The translations under genes and the position numbers were made by a program. Source: Bacillus_BU sp051233475 (lineage in GTDB: Bacteria; Bacillota; Bacilli; Bacillales; Cytobacillaceae). Taken from it: a stretch of 64,000 nucleotides of DNA. Position 1 is the stretch's first letter; each line of letters opens with the position of its first letter. The notes beneath the pieces were generated by a model that made no database searches, was not told the DNA's origin, and saw only the letters and a list, made by a program, of their open reading frames with translations. Positions 23,719 to 31,454 of the stretch are shown here, one piece after another. Location of the stretch: the NCBI RefSeq assembly GCF_051233475.1, contig NZ_JBKFGH010000008.1, forward strand, positions 62,001 to 126,000. The letters are read 5' to 3'.

Positions 23719-23986
23719 TTACTTTTTTCATGACAAAATAAGCACAACCAAAATTACAGTACTCATATAAATATTCGGTTAATGTACTTATTTTTGTATC
23801 AAAGGTAGCCTTTTGGTTTTGATCATCAAAAAATCCCTTTAAACGAAGTTGACCATATCCCCAATCGCCAACAATATAGTCATATTTATTTAAAATATCA
23901 CTATATCTCCCTCTAAATGCTTCTTCATTAAAACCATTTCTCTCATCTTCAATCAATTCGTAACAAACATTATTAATGCAGATCAT
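23711..23986 (-). CDS. yutD: YutD, DUF1027 protein
   Basis: 91 aa, highly recognisable: NEEAFRGRYSDILNKYDYIVGDWGYGQLRLKGFFDD and a C-terminal EYCNFGCAYFV. Function unknown. GAGGTGG 5 nt before ATG 23986 selects this start. Divergent from yutC. Confidence 0.85.
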   Translation of the reverse strand: MICINNVCYELIEDERNGFNEEAFRGRYSDILNKYDYIVGDWGYGQLRLKGFFDDQNQKATFDTKISTLTEYLYEYCNFGCAYFVMKKVKK

Positions 23987-24120
23987 TTTGTCCACCTCAC
24001 TTTTATCCAAAATCCAATTGATTTTAACGGTACGTATTTAAATTATAACTTATTCGCCATCAATTACTAAGAGAAAAACGACAGTTTATGGGTCATTCTA
24101 AACATGAGGAGGTGGATAGA

Positions 24121-24807
24121 ATGATAAAAAACCTATTTTTCGTTTGTTTCACCGGATTAATAATGTTAACTGGCTGTGCTAACAATGCCGTTGACCGTGC
24201 TGGTGATGCGCCTCGTGATCCTTATCAAGAGAGCGGAAATACCATTAATGTCAATAATCAACGCGCCGAATTATACAATGAAGGCAATCATGACAAAAAT
24301 TTGCGCGATAAAAGTGAAGATTTTGGTTATGTACGACATCAACGTAATCCGGTTATGGGGACAAATTCTTCAGGTGACCATTATGCAGCGATCGATCGAG
24401 AACAACTTGCCAACATCATCAGTCAGTTAAGCACAGATGTGCCAAATGTCGATGATGTTTCAACCCTTGTAACCGATGAAGAAGTGCTGGTTGTCTATAA
24501 GACGGATTCAAAAAATCGGAATGAAACCGCGGACCAAGTAAAGAAAACGGCCATATCTGTCGTTCCCAGATGGTACCATGTCTATGTTTCTGATAACACA
24601 AAACTTAGGAAGAATGTTGAAAACTTTGCCACTTTAGATTCTGACAGTCGGAATGTTGACCGCAATCTTGATCGCATCATTACGCAAATGTTATCTTCAC
24701 CGCAGGGACGAGCCATCAATGCTGGCGAAAATGCAAACGGTGAAAAAGAAGGCGGTACAAACAATCACCTTGATAAAGATAATATTAGTAAAACAATGAG
24801 AAAATAG
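24121..24807 (+). CDS. yutC: YhcN/YlaJ-family sporulation lipoprotein (YutC)
   Basis: 228 aa. Signal peptide ends in LTGC (lipid Cys19), followed by an Asn-rich linker and the YhcN/YlaJ domain (DREQLANIISQLSTDVPNVDDVSTLVTDEEVLVVYKTD). These lipoproteins are found in the spore inner membrane region and affect germination or outgrowth. GAGGAGGTGG precedes ATG 24121. Its stop is followed within 4 bp by a family B repeat. Confidence 0.85.
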   Translation: MIKNLFFVCFTGLIMLTGCANNAVDRAGDAPRDPYQESGNTINVNNQRAELYNEGNHDKNLRDKSEDFGYVRHQRNPVMGTNSSGDHYAAIDREQLANIISQLSTDVPNVDDVSTLVTDEEVLVVYKTDSKNRNETADQVKKTAISVVPRWYHVYVSDNTKLRKNVENFATLDSDSRNVDRNLDRIITQMLSSPQGRAINAGENANGEKEGGTNNHLDKDNISKTMRK

Positions 24808-24810
24808 GAA

Positions 24811-24961
24811 CAAAAGCGGAAGCGCCCGGGTAGCTCACGACAGGACTGGAGCACATCGACTGAGATAAAGGAAACACGAAGAGCGAAAGCGATTCGATGT
24901 TGACTTATCATAGGGAGGTGGGCGAAGTCCACTAGGAGCTGGGCGCTGGAGCTGGACGAGT
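24811..24961 (+). repeat. Palindromic repeat family B, copy 3
   Basis: CAAAAGCGGAAGCGCCCGGG to GCTGGAGCTGGACGAG, about 151 bp with the full family B core and a single GGGCGAAGTCCACTAGG unit. It begins 4 bp after the yutC stop codon. Confidence 0.85.
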
Positions 24962-24963
24962 CT

Positions 24964-24993
24964 AACGTCTTGAAAGGTATCCAAGACGTTAAA
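24964..24993 (+). terminator. Terminator for yutC
   Basis: AACGTCTTG AAAGGTAT CCAAGACGTT. It lies just beyond the repeat, so the repeat has been placed between yutC and its terminator. Confidence 0.6.
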
Positions 24994-25018
24994 ATCATAT
25001 TATCATAAATCCTAAAAA

Positions 25019-25050
25019 GAGTTCAGCAATGGCTGCTGAACTCTTTTTAT
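25019..25050 (-). terminator. Terminator for lipA
   Basis: GTTCAGCA and TGCTGAAC pair around a 5-nt loop directly after the lipA stop, with A/T tracts on both sides. Confidence 0.8.
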
Positions 25051-25051
25051 T

Positions 25052-25966
25052 TTAAGCTTCTTTTACTTCTTGGGCCTTTAATTGCTTTTCCTTAGCAGCT
25101 GAGCTCACTTGTTCATCGGCATGGTAAGATGAACGAACAAGAGGTCCGGACTCACAATGGCTAAAGCCTTTTTGCAGGGCAATATCCTTAAATTCCTCAA
25201 ATTCCTCAGGACGATAATATTTTTCAACCTTCAAATGCTTGCTAGTTGGCTGTAAATATTGGCCAATCGTCAGAATCTCTACATGATTTGCCCGAAGATC
25301 ATCCATGGCCTCGATAAGCTCCTCTTTCGTTTCACCGACTCCAATCATGATACTAGACTTAGTTGGAATATCAGGCTGAAGTTCCTTTGCACGTCGTAAT
25401 AGCTCAAGGGAGCGCTCATATGTTGCCTTTGAACGGACTCTTGGAGTTAGCCGCTTTACTGTTTCAATATTATGGTTAAGAATATCCGGACGTGCTTCCA
25501 TTAATGTTTGAATGTTTTCATAAAGCCCTCCCATATCAGAAGGCAATACCTCAATCGTGGTAGCCGGATTTTTTCGACGGATGGCTCTTATCGTCTCAGC
25601 AAAAACCGCCGCTCCTCCATCATTAAGGTCATCACGGGCAACCGCTGTAATCACCACATGCTTTAGATTCATTATTCTGACGGAATCTGCGACGCGCTCA
25701 GGCTCTTGCCAATCAAGCTCTGTTGGTAATCCTGTTTTAACCGCGCAAAATCGGCATGCTCTCGTGCAGATATCTCCGAGAATCATGAAGGTAGCGGTAC
25801 TTCGAACTGCCCAACATTCGTGTATGTTAGGACATTTTGCTTCCTCACATACTGTATGTAAGGTTTTTTCCCTCATCATTTTTTTTAAGCCTGTGTAACT
25901 GTCATTTGTATTTAACTTTATTTTTAACCATTCTGGTTTACGCATAGAATTTTCTTTTTTATTCAT
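25052..25966 (-). CDS. lipA: Lipoate synthase
   Basis: 304-aa radical-SAM enzyme that inserts two sulfur atoms into octanoyl groups on lipoyl domains. Auxiliary cluster cysteines C40, C45 and C51 (CEEAKCPNIHEC) and radical-SAM cysteines C67, C71 and C74 (CTRACRFC) are all present. The C-terminus (SYHADEQVSSA) is normal. ATG 25966 has GGTGGG close upstream; the longer frame is not needed. It acts on GcvH (also in this window) in Bacillus-type lipoylation. Confidence 0.96.
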   Translation of the reverse strand: MNKKENSMRKPEWLKIKLNTNDSYTGLKKMMREKTLHTVCEEAKCPNIHECWAVRSTATFMILGDICTRACRFCAVKTGLPTELDWQEPERVADSVRIMNLKHVVITAVARDDLNDGGAAVFAETIRAIRRKNPATTIEVLPSDMGGLYENIQTLMEARPDILNHNIETVKRLTPRVRSKATYERSLELLRRAKELQPDIPTKSSIMIGVGETKEELIEAMDDLRANHVEILTIGQYLQPTSKHLKVEKYYRPEEFEEFKDIALQKGFSHCESGPLVRSSYHADEQVSSAAKEKQLKAQEVKEA

Positions 25967-26118
25967 GATCCCACCCCATTCGTCCTGTTTCATTGCCACT
26001 GTACCATAATAAAAAATCGAGAACAAGTGTAATGAACTTGATTACCATTTATTGATATTAATGATTTTCCTTTGAACTCACAAAATAAAAAGGACATCAA
26101 ATAGAGAGGAGGAATCCA

Positions 26119-27120
26119 ATGCGGCATTTTATTATGCTTATCGTATGTCTCTCAACTATACTTATTTATTGTATCCCTGCAAATGCTAATGCTACACAAC
26201 AACAGGTTACAGATTTGAACCAAAAAAGGATGGAATTATATAAAAAAGTTGAAGCAACGACAAACATACCTTGGTACTACCTTGCAGCGGTGGATCAATA
26301 TGAAAGAAATATTCGCTCGGCACGCAGGGATTTACCTAAAGCCGAGGGAGCTATTGGAATCTATTTTGCACCTGAAATGTGGAGTGGAATAACGAATCCA
26401 AATATAGAAGATGATAACCCATCCTCTATATTATTTTTTGATGGTATAGGGATGGATGGAAACGGTGATGGAAAAGCCAACCGCATGGATGATGAGGATG
26501 TTCTATTTTCTTTTGCCAACTACTTACTTTGTTACGGGGTAGACCATGAAAACATCAAAATTGGCCTGTGGGAGTACTATCATCGTGATAAGACGGTAGG
26601 AATTATCATAGGCAAAGCGTCACTTTATCGTCATTTTGGCAGGCTAGCTCTTGAGGATCATGCCTTCCCTGTTCCAATTCGAAGCAACTTCAGCTATCGA
26701 AATACATGGGGTGATGCCCGAGGTTGGGGCGGTCGAAGAATCCATGAAGGTACTGATATTTTCGCTGGTTATGGAGTTCCTGTTCGGGCAACATCATATG
26801 GAATTATTGAAATGAAGGGTTGGAATAAGTATGGAGGCTGGAGAATCGGCATCCGTGATATCAACAATAATTATCATTATTTTGCACATTTAAGCGGTTT
26901 TGCTAAAGATTTAAAGGTTGGCCAAATCGTGGAACCTGGTATGGTAATTGGCGGTGTAGGCAGCTCTGGTTACGGCCCTCCGGGAACGTCAGGTAAATTT
27001 CCTCCTCACCTACATTATGGGATGTACAAAGATAATGGTTACACTGAGTGGTCTTACGATCCTTTTCCGCATTTAAAGCTTTGGGAGCGTCAGGAACGGT
27101 TAAAAGCGAGGAAAAGATAA
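26119..27120 (+). CDS. lytH: Sporulation L-Ala-D-Glu endopeptidase, M23 family
   Basis: 333 aa. A signal peptide of about 25 residues ends near ANANA; a central lytic-region-like domain (AEGAIGIYFAPEMWSG) precedes a C-terminal LytM/M23 zinc peptidase with H209/D213 (HEGTD) and H297/H299 (HLH). In B. subtilis LytH trims tetrapeptide side chains in the spore cortex under mother-cell control, and its locus (yunA) is the same. AGAGGAGG precedes the ATG. Confidence 0.9.
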   Translation: MRHFIMLIVCLSTILIYCIPANANATQQQVTDLNQKRMELYKKVEATTNIPWYYLAAVDQYERNIRSARRDLPKAEGAIGIYFAPEMWSGITNPNIEDDNPSSILFFDGIGMDGNGDGKANRMDDEDVLFSFANYLLCYGVDHENIKIGLWEYYHRDKTVGIIIGKASLYRHFGRLALEDHAFPVPIRSNFSYRNTWGDARGWGGRRIHEGTDIFAGYGVPVRATSYGIIEMKGWNKYGGWRIGIRDINNNYHYFAHLSGFAKDLKVGQIVEPGMVIGGVGSSGYGPPGTSGKFPPHLHYGMYKDNGYTEWSYDPFPHLKLWERQERLKARKR

Positions 27121-27132
27121 GTTGGTTTGGCT

Positions 27133-27182
27133 TCAATTTGATGTGTTAGGCGTTAGATCAATTTGATGCGTTAGGCGTTAGA
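27133..27182 (+). repeat. Two-unit 25-bp tandem repeat
   Basis: Units at 27133-27157 and 27158-27182 differ by one base. Each starts TCAATTTGATG and ends TTAGGCGTTAGA. They abut the family C element. No function is evident. Confidence 0.8.
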
Positions 27183-27187
27183 GCATT

Positions 27188-27370
27188 AAGCGGACATACG
27201 TTCCGCTATTTGCATCAAAAATGGTGATTTTCACTTTTTAGAGGACATACATTCCGTTATTTTGCTAAAAGGATTGTCAAATTCCTTGATTTTTAGTAAA
27301 TAACGTACTCCATGTCCGGAACTAGTCCCAAAATCGCATTTTTTTTAAAAATAGCGTACTGTATGTCCGG
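27188..27370. repeat. Four-arm palindromic repeat family C, copy 1
   Basis: Two direct arms (AGCGGACATACGTTCCGCTA, then AGAGGACATACATTCCGTTA) are followed by two inverted arms (AAATAACGTACTCCATGTCC and AAATAGCGTACTGTATGTCC). Arms can pair outer-with-outer and inner-with-inner. The same layout recurs at 56.65 kb. It fills the gap between convergent lytH and yunB. Confidence 0.8.
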
Positions 27371-27411
27371 AAAAATCTATTCAAATGTAATCACTCAGAT
27401 AGCAGACAAAA

Positions 27412-27438
27412 ACGCATGGTTCACATGCGTTTTTGTTT
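27412..27438. terminator. Terminator downstream of yunB
   Basis: AAAAACGCATG / CATGCGTTTTT with a short loop, at the yunB 3' end. Confidence 0.8.
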
Positions 27439-27439
27439 A

Positions 27440-28189
27440 CTATTGGCCTGGTAATTCCAGCGCCGGGTTGGAGCCGCCCCCATTATTATAGTATTGCGGT
27501 ACATTCCCCTTCATAATAAACATTCCGACTGGAATATTTTCAGAAATGGTAGTGACCTTTGTGGCAAACGGAATAATGATTTGAACATTTACTGTCAGAT
27601 GAACATAGACTTGGACATAGGCATTATTTATTCCAAAGTCTTTAATTTTTGTTTTAACATTGGAACGAACATCTCCAATGGGGGTGAACTTGATTGGAAT
27701 TTTCGGACCGAGATTACCAAGTAAGGCATTATTTGTTGCTTGGCCAAGGGGAACGTAGTAAACAATACCGTCCTCATCATCTTTATTTGCTTTTTCAAAT
27801 TCAACATCTGTCAGCAGCTCAAGTTCAGATAAATTGCCACTTTCTGCTTCCTTTAAGTTTTTCTGAACAAGATGGGTAGTTTCCGCCTTTACCCGATTTA
27901 CGATCTCGGCATTTAACTTTGACATTCCATCCTGATTAGGAACAGATTCAATAATATTTTCTATGTTCATTTCATTTGCAATTTTTTTGTTGATTGCATT
28001 GCTTATGACAAGTGTCGCGATCTTTCGAGTTTGTGATTCAGCATAGCTTAGTAAAGTGGGCTTTAATCCTTTATTTACCATCCACAAACCTGTTGCAGTT
28101 GAAAAGGTAAAAAAAACAAAGGTAAGTAAAAAAACATAACGAAAAGGCAGCGGACCTCTGCGGGGGAACCTGCCCCGAAATTTGTGCAA
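27440..28189 (-). CDS. yunB: Sporulation protein YunB
   Basis: 249 aa with an N-terminal membrane anchor (about residues 17-40, YVFLLTFVFFTFSTATGLWM) and a large extracytoplasmic domain. In B. subtilis YunB is a mother-cell sporulation protein needed for full spore formation. The start is a TTG with AAGGAGG 7 nt upstream. It is followed upstream by two further genes that also use TTG. Confidence 0.85.
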   Translation of the reverse strand: MHKFRGRFPRRGPLPFRYVFLLTFVFFTFSTATGLWMVNKGLKPTLLSYAESQTRKIATLVISNAINKKIANEMNIENIIESVPNQDGMSKLNAEIVNRVKAETTHLVQKNLKEAESGNLSELELLTDVEFEKANKDDEDGIVYYVPLGQATNNALLGNLGPKIPIKFTPIGDVRSNVKTKIKDFGINNAYVQVYVHLTVNVQIIIPFATKVTTISENIPVGMFIMKGNVPQYYNNGGGSNPALELPGQ

Positions 28190-28297
28190 AATAAATCCCT
28201 CCTTACAATGCTATATTTATGCAAGAAAGGAGGGAACTAGCGCAAAAAATAATATATTTTATTATTGTGCATCTATTTATAGCTTAAGATTTTAATC

Positions 28298-28600
28298 CTA
28301 AAGCATTTTAAGAAGTGCCTCTCGACCAATCATTCCCTTGGTAATGCCTAAGGCCTCTGCTTCATATGTTATCGATTCAAGCGGAGCATTGAGAAGTTCC
28401 TCAATCGTTTTCACACCAACAGCTCGACCCGCAATTATTTTTCTATCTTTCAATTTTTCATTGAGCAGACCGACATCAAGTGCCCCACACATTATATATC
28501 CTTTATCACTGGTTACAACCAGCAAATTGGTTTTGGGAAGTTTTACTGAAACACCAACAAAGGAATGACCATTTATGTTAATTGGTAACAGATCTATCAA
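28298..28600 (-). CDS. yunC: YunC, DUF1805 protein
   Basis: 100 aa, DUF1805. Block KTNLLVVTSDKGYIMCGALDVGLLNEKLKDRKIIAGRAVGVKTIEELLNAPLESIT is typical. Function unknown. TTG start with GGAAGGAG about 10 nt upstream. Confidence 0.85.
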   Translation of the reverse strand: MIDLLPININGHSFVGVSVKLPKTNLLVVTSDKGYIMCGALDVGLLNEKLKDRKIIAGRAVGVKTIEELLNAPLESITYEAEALGITKGMIGREALLKML

Positions 28601-28668
28601 TTGTTCACACTCCTTCCTAACCTATTTTATGTACAGGAAGGTCTAATTGTGAAAAATATAATCGGATC

Positions 28669-30042
28669 TCAATTTGAAAGATAGCTTTTACGCAGCTTCC
28701 ATTCAAGAAGGTCGCGCATGAACTCCGGTAAGAAATACTGTTTCGATGTCGACCGGAAAATGGCCGGGAAAAATCGTCCAAATGTAAACATATCCGGAAT
28801 AGCTAATTTGTATATTTTATCTGGATTTATTTTTTCCTCGCCTATGTAAATCTCTGCTTGCTGATGTTGGTGTTTAAAGGTGATTCCGCTATAAATAAAC
28901 ACTCCCATTACCACCCCACGGAAACCTAAGCCTCTTAACTGCAGATGTGGCCAACGCTCCTCTGTTGTTTCGAGGATAACCTCCTTTAATTCTTGCCCGG
29001 AAATGAGCACCGTGCATGGATTAATAGGATGCGGACATATTTCCAATAAATCATATCGCGTAACCGTCCCTTTTTTTAAACCATCGAGCAGAAGACCGGC
29101 ATTTAAAAACGCACAATCCGCCTCACACCATTCCCTTAACGCATCACATAAGAGTGAAGACAGGGGTGATTCTTTAAATGAATCAGCCGAGATAGGATCG
29201 CTTAAATCAACAACCTTCTCTTGCAGCAAATTTTTCCCTTCTTTAAAAAAGCCAGAAACGGTATCCTTTTCTCCTGCTAATTCAGGTAATTCATTGGCAT
29301 CGTATAAAACAGCCTTGCGTTTTTCGATTGTACCCTTATCCAATTCCAATATAACATGTCCGACAAATTGGCCGTATTTCCCTGCCGCACAAACAAGACT
29401 ATTATTAATCATCTTTCCTTCATGTAAGACATGGTGGGTATGTGCCCCAAGAATAACATCTAACTCAGGAAAGTCTCTGGCAATCTCCTCATCATCATTA
29501 ATCCCTAAATGAGATAATAAAATAAGCACGTCTGTCTTATCTTGCAGCTCGTCAATTTGCTGTCTTAATTCAACAATCGGGTCGGTCAACTTCCAGCCTA
29601 ATAATTGATAAAGATGCTCATAAAATACGGTTAGGCCGATCAATCCGATCCGGGTGCCCGTTTTAGTCGTAAAGATCGTATGTGGCTTAGCCCATGCGGG
29701 TCTTGTTCCATTCGGGTAATAAAGATTGGCTGCTAAAATCGGGAAGGCAGCCTGTTCATACATTTCGTCTAATGCTTTAAACGGAAAGGTAATTCCTTCA
29801 TTGTTTCCAATTGTTATCGCGGAATATTCGGCTTGATTTAACAGTTCAATATTGCCTTTGCCCATGGTCGCATCTGAGTATGGATGAAAGCGATCAATAT
29901 GATCTCCGATATCAAAGAGGTATACTTCATCCCCAGCCTCACCGTGCCAATTTTTTCGTTTAGATAAAAAAGCTTGAATTCGCGGCCAATGCTCAAAATG
30001 GCTATGTAAATCGTTAGTATGATAAATATGGATGATTTCCAA
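28669..30042 (-). CDS. yunD: Metallophosphatase / 5'-nucleotidase-family protein YunD
   Basis: 457 aa. N-terminal calcineurin-like metallophosphatase domain with YHTNDLHSHFEH, FDIGDHID, ITIGNNEG (Asn-Asn in place of the usual GNHE), LLSHLG and GAHTHHV; C-terminal 5'-nucleotidase domain from about residue 270. It has no signal peptide, so it acts in the cytoplasm, unlike UshA. TTG start with AAGGAATGA upstream. The substrate (nucleotide or sugar-nucleotide) is unknown. Confidence 0.85.
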   Translation of the reverse strand: MEIIHIYHTNDLHSHFEHWPRIQAFLSKRKNWHGEAGDEVYLFDIGDHIDRFHPYSDATMGKGNIELLNQAEYSAITIGNNEGITFPFKALDEMYEQAAFPILAANLYYPNGTRPAWAKPHTIFTTKTGTRIGLIGLTVFYEHLYQLLGWKLTDPIVELRQQIDELQDKTDVLILLSHLGINDDEEIARDFPELDVILGAHTHHVLHEGKMINNSLVCAAGKYGQFVGHVILELDKGTIEKRKAVLYDANELPELAGEKDTVSGFFKEGKNLLQEKVVDLSDPISADSFKESPLSSLLCDALREWCEADCAFLNAGLLLDGLKKGTVTRYDLLEICPHPINPCTVLISGQELKEVILETTEERWPHLQLRGLGFRGVVMGVFIYSGITFKHQHQQAEIYIGEEKINPDKIYKLAIPDMFTFGRFFPAIFRSTSKQYFLPEFMRDLLEWKLRKSYLSN

Positions 30043-30118
30043 ATCTGATCATTCCTTTTGTTTAGTTGCTTTTGGAGAAAAGCTGGACAAGTTTTATTTT
30101 ACGCGTGTAATTTAGCTT

Positions 30119-30246
30119 GTTGATTTCCGCTCCAGGTGCTCGCTTTCCGCGGGGCGGGCGCTGAGCCTCCTCGGCGTTTTACGCCTGCGGGGTCTCACCT
30201 GACCCGCTGCTCCCGCAGGAGTCGAGCACCTTCCGCTCCAATCAAC
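30119..30246 (-). repeat. Palindromic repeat family A, copy 3
   Basis: GTTGATTTCCGCTCCAGGTG to CACCTTCCGCTCCAATCAAC, reading as family A on the minus strand. It lies between yunF and yunD. Confidence 0.85.
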
Positions 30247-30285
30247 TTTGTGCCTTAAATTCAACAATGAGCTTTAACACACCCT

Positions 30286-31125
30286 TTAAAATAAGTCCAG
30301 TTGACGTGGTGCTAAGTCATCGTATTCGATTGAAAGAATATCGATCATTTGCTTGGCATTATCGGCGGCATCACCGCCTGAATTATTGTTAAATACGGAA
30401 AAAACTTGCTTGCATTGTGTTTGAAGCTTTTGCAATTTCCCTTTCCAGTCAAGCAATTCCTGGTGATTGTAGCGGTATAAGTATCGAACCTCACGCCAGT
30501 TTTGATCCGTTCGCTTATTCCAGCCGTATATGTTTCGACCATGAAAGCGAACAAGAACCTTATCGTCGTTGGTAACTTCTAAAACTGTCGGAATAGAAGT
30601 GACTCCTGCTTGAGGCTCATCGCAAATGCTATGTATCCAATTTTCTTTTTTCATAAAATCTATCGTTTTTTGGGTGAATTCAGGTGTAAACCACGAGCTA
30701 TGGCGAAATTCAAGGGCACATGGTATATCCCCCATCGCGTCTCTACACCACCGCAAATAATCAACATTTTCCCTTTTACATTCGAACCAAGGCGGAAATT
30801 GAAACAGGACCATCGCTAATTTAGCTTGATAAGGTTCCAATGAATCGATAAATGCAGTAAACATTTCATTTTTATTTTGAAACGGGATTGGACCACGCTG
30901 GTGCCCCGTCATCCCTTGATACGCCTTAACGATGAATTTAAAGGAGTCTGGGGTGTCCTTCACCCATTTTGCAGCATTTTGCTTCGGCTGGATCGCATAA
31001 AATGTTGAATCAACTTCAACAGTTGGAAAATAACCAGCGTATTGCTTCAGCTTGTCTCGTGGAGAAAGATTAGGCGTATATAAGCTGTCATGGTCTCCCC
31101 AGCCTGTTAGTCCGATTAGAATCAT
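30286..31125 (-). CDS. yunF: YunF, DUF72 protein
   Basis: 279 aa, DUF72, a TIM-barrel-like family of unknown function. Conserved pieces are IGLTGWGDHDSLY, YFPTVEVDSTFYAI, LAMVLFQFPPWF, ALEFRHSSWF and VLVRFHGRNIYGWNK, with an FNNNSGGDAADNAKQM C-terminal motif. GGAGGTG 6 nt before ATG 31125 selects the start. It is the last gene before a break in B. subtilis synteny. Confidence 0.88.
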   Translation of the reverse strand: MILIGLTGWGDHDSLYTPNLSPRDKLKQYAGYFPTVEVDSTFYAIQPKQNAAKWVKDTPDSFKFIVKAYQGMTGHQRGPIPFQNKNEMFTAFIDSLEPYQAKLAMVLFQFPPWFECKRENVDYLRWCRDAMGDIPCALEFRHSSWFTPEFTQKTIDFMKKENWIHSICDEPQAGVTSIPTVLEVTNDDKVLVRFHGRNIYGWNKRTDQNWREVRYLYRYNHQELLDWKGKLQKLQTQCKQVFSVFNNNSGGDAADNAKQMIDILSIEYDDLAPRQLDLF

Positions 31126-31297
31126 TTTATGCACCTCCATATAGACATGATAGCATAAGGGGTTGGGTGGTCAATAATGTTAAGCGTGTGAATGAGAAGA
31201 AGTAGCGACGGTTTGATTAGAAGTCGTGAGGGTTTTTCAGGTGACCGAGGGTAGTGGTGTTGCATTACCGTTAGAGAATACTTAACAATTGTATTTT

Positions 31298-31366
31298 ACT
31301 TGCCATTTTTGCTGATTTACTTGCCAAAATAGAAAAATACTTGCCATAATTGCAGATTTACTTGCC
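31298..31366. repeat. Phased ACTTGCC array
   Basis: ACTTGCC occurs at 31298, 31319, 31339 and 31360, spacings of 21, 20 and 21 bp. The flanks are A/T-rich and partly conserved (TTTACTTGCCAAAAT). All copies point the same way and lie on one helical face, 170-240 bp upstream of yunF. It occupies the 328-bp gap between yunF and sufB, with no gene. Confidence 0.75.
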
Positions 31367-31408
31367 AAAATGAAGAATGTAATCACGACCGGCAACATTG
31401 TTAACACA

Positions 31409-31442
31409 AAAAATCCGCTCACCATTAACGGCAAGCGGATCA
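31409..31442 (-). terminator. Terminator of the suf operon
   Basis: On the minus strand ATCCGCT, loop, AGCGGAT followed by TTTTTTG. Located 13 bp after the sufB stop. Confidence 0.8.
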
Positions 31443-31454
31443 CATAATCTAAAA

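Noticed and set aside
31298..31366. CRISPR array.
   Set aside because: Repeat units are only 7-14 bp with 20-21 bp periods, no unique spacers of uniform length and no cas genes.
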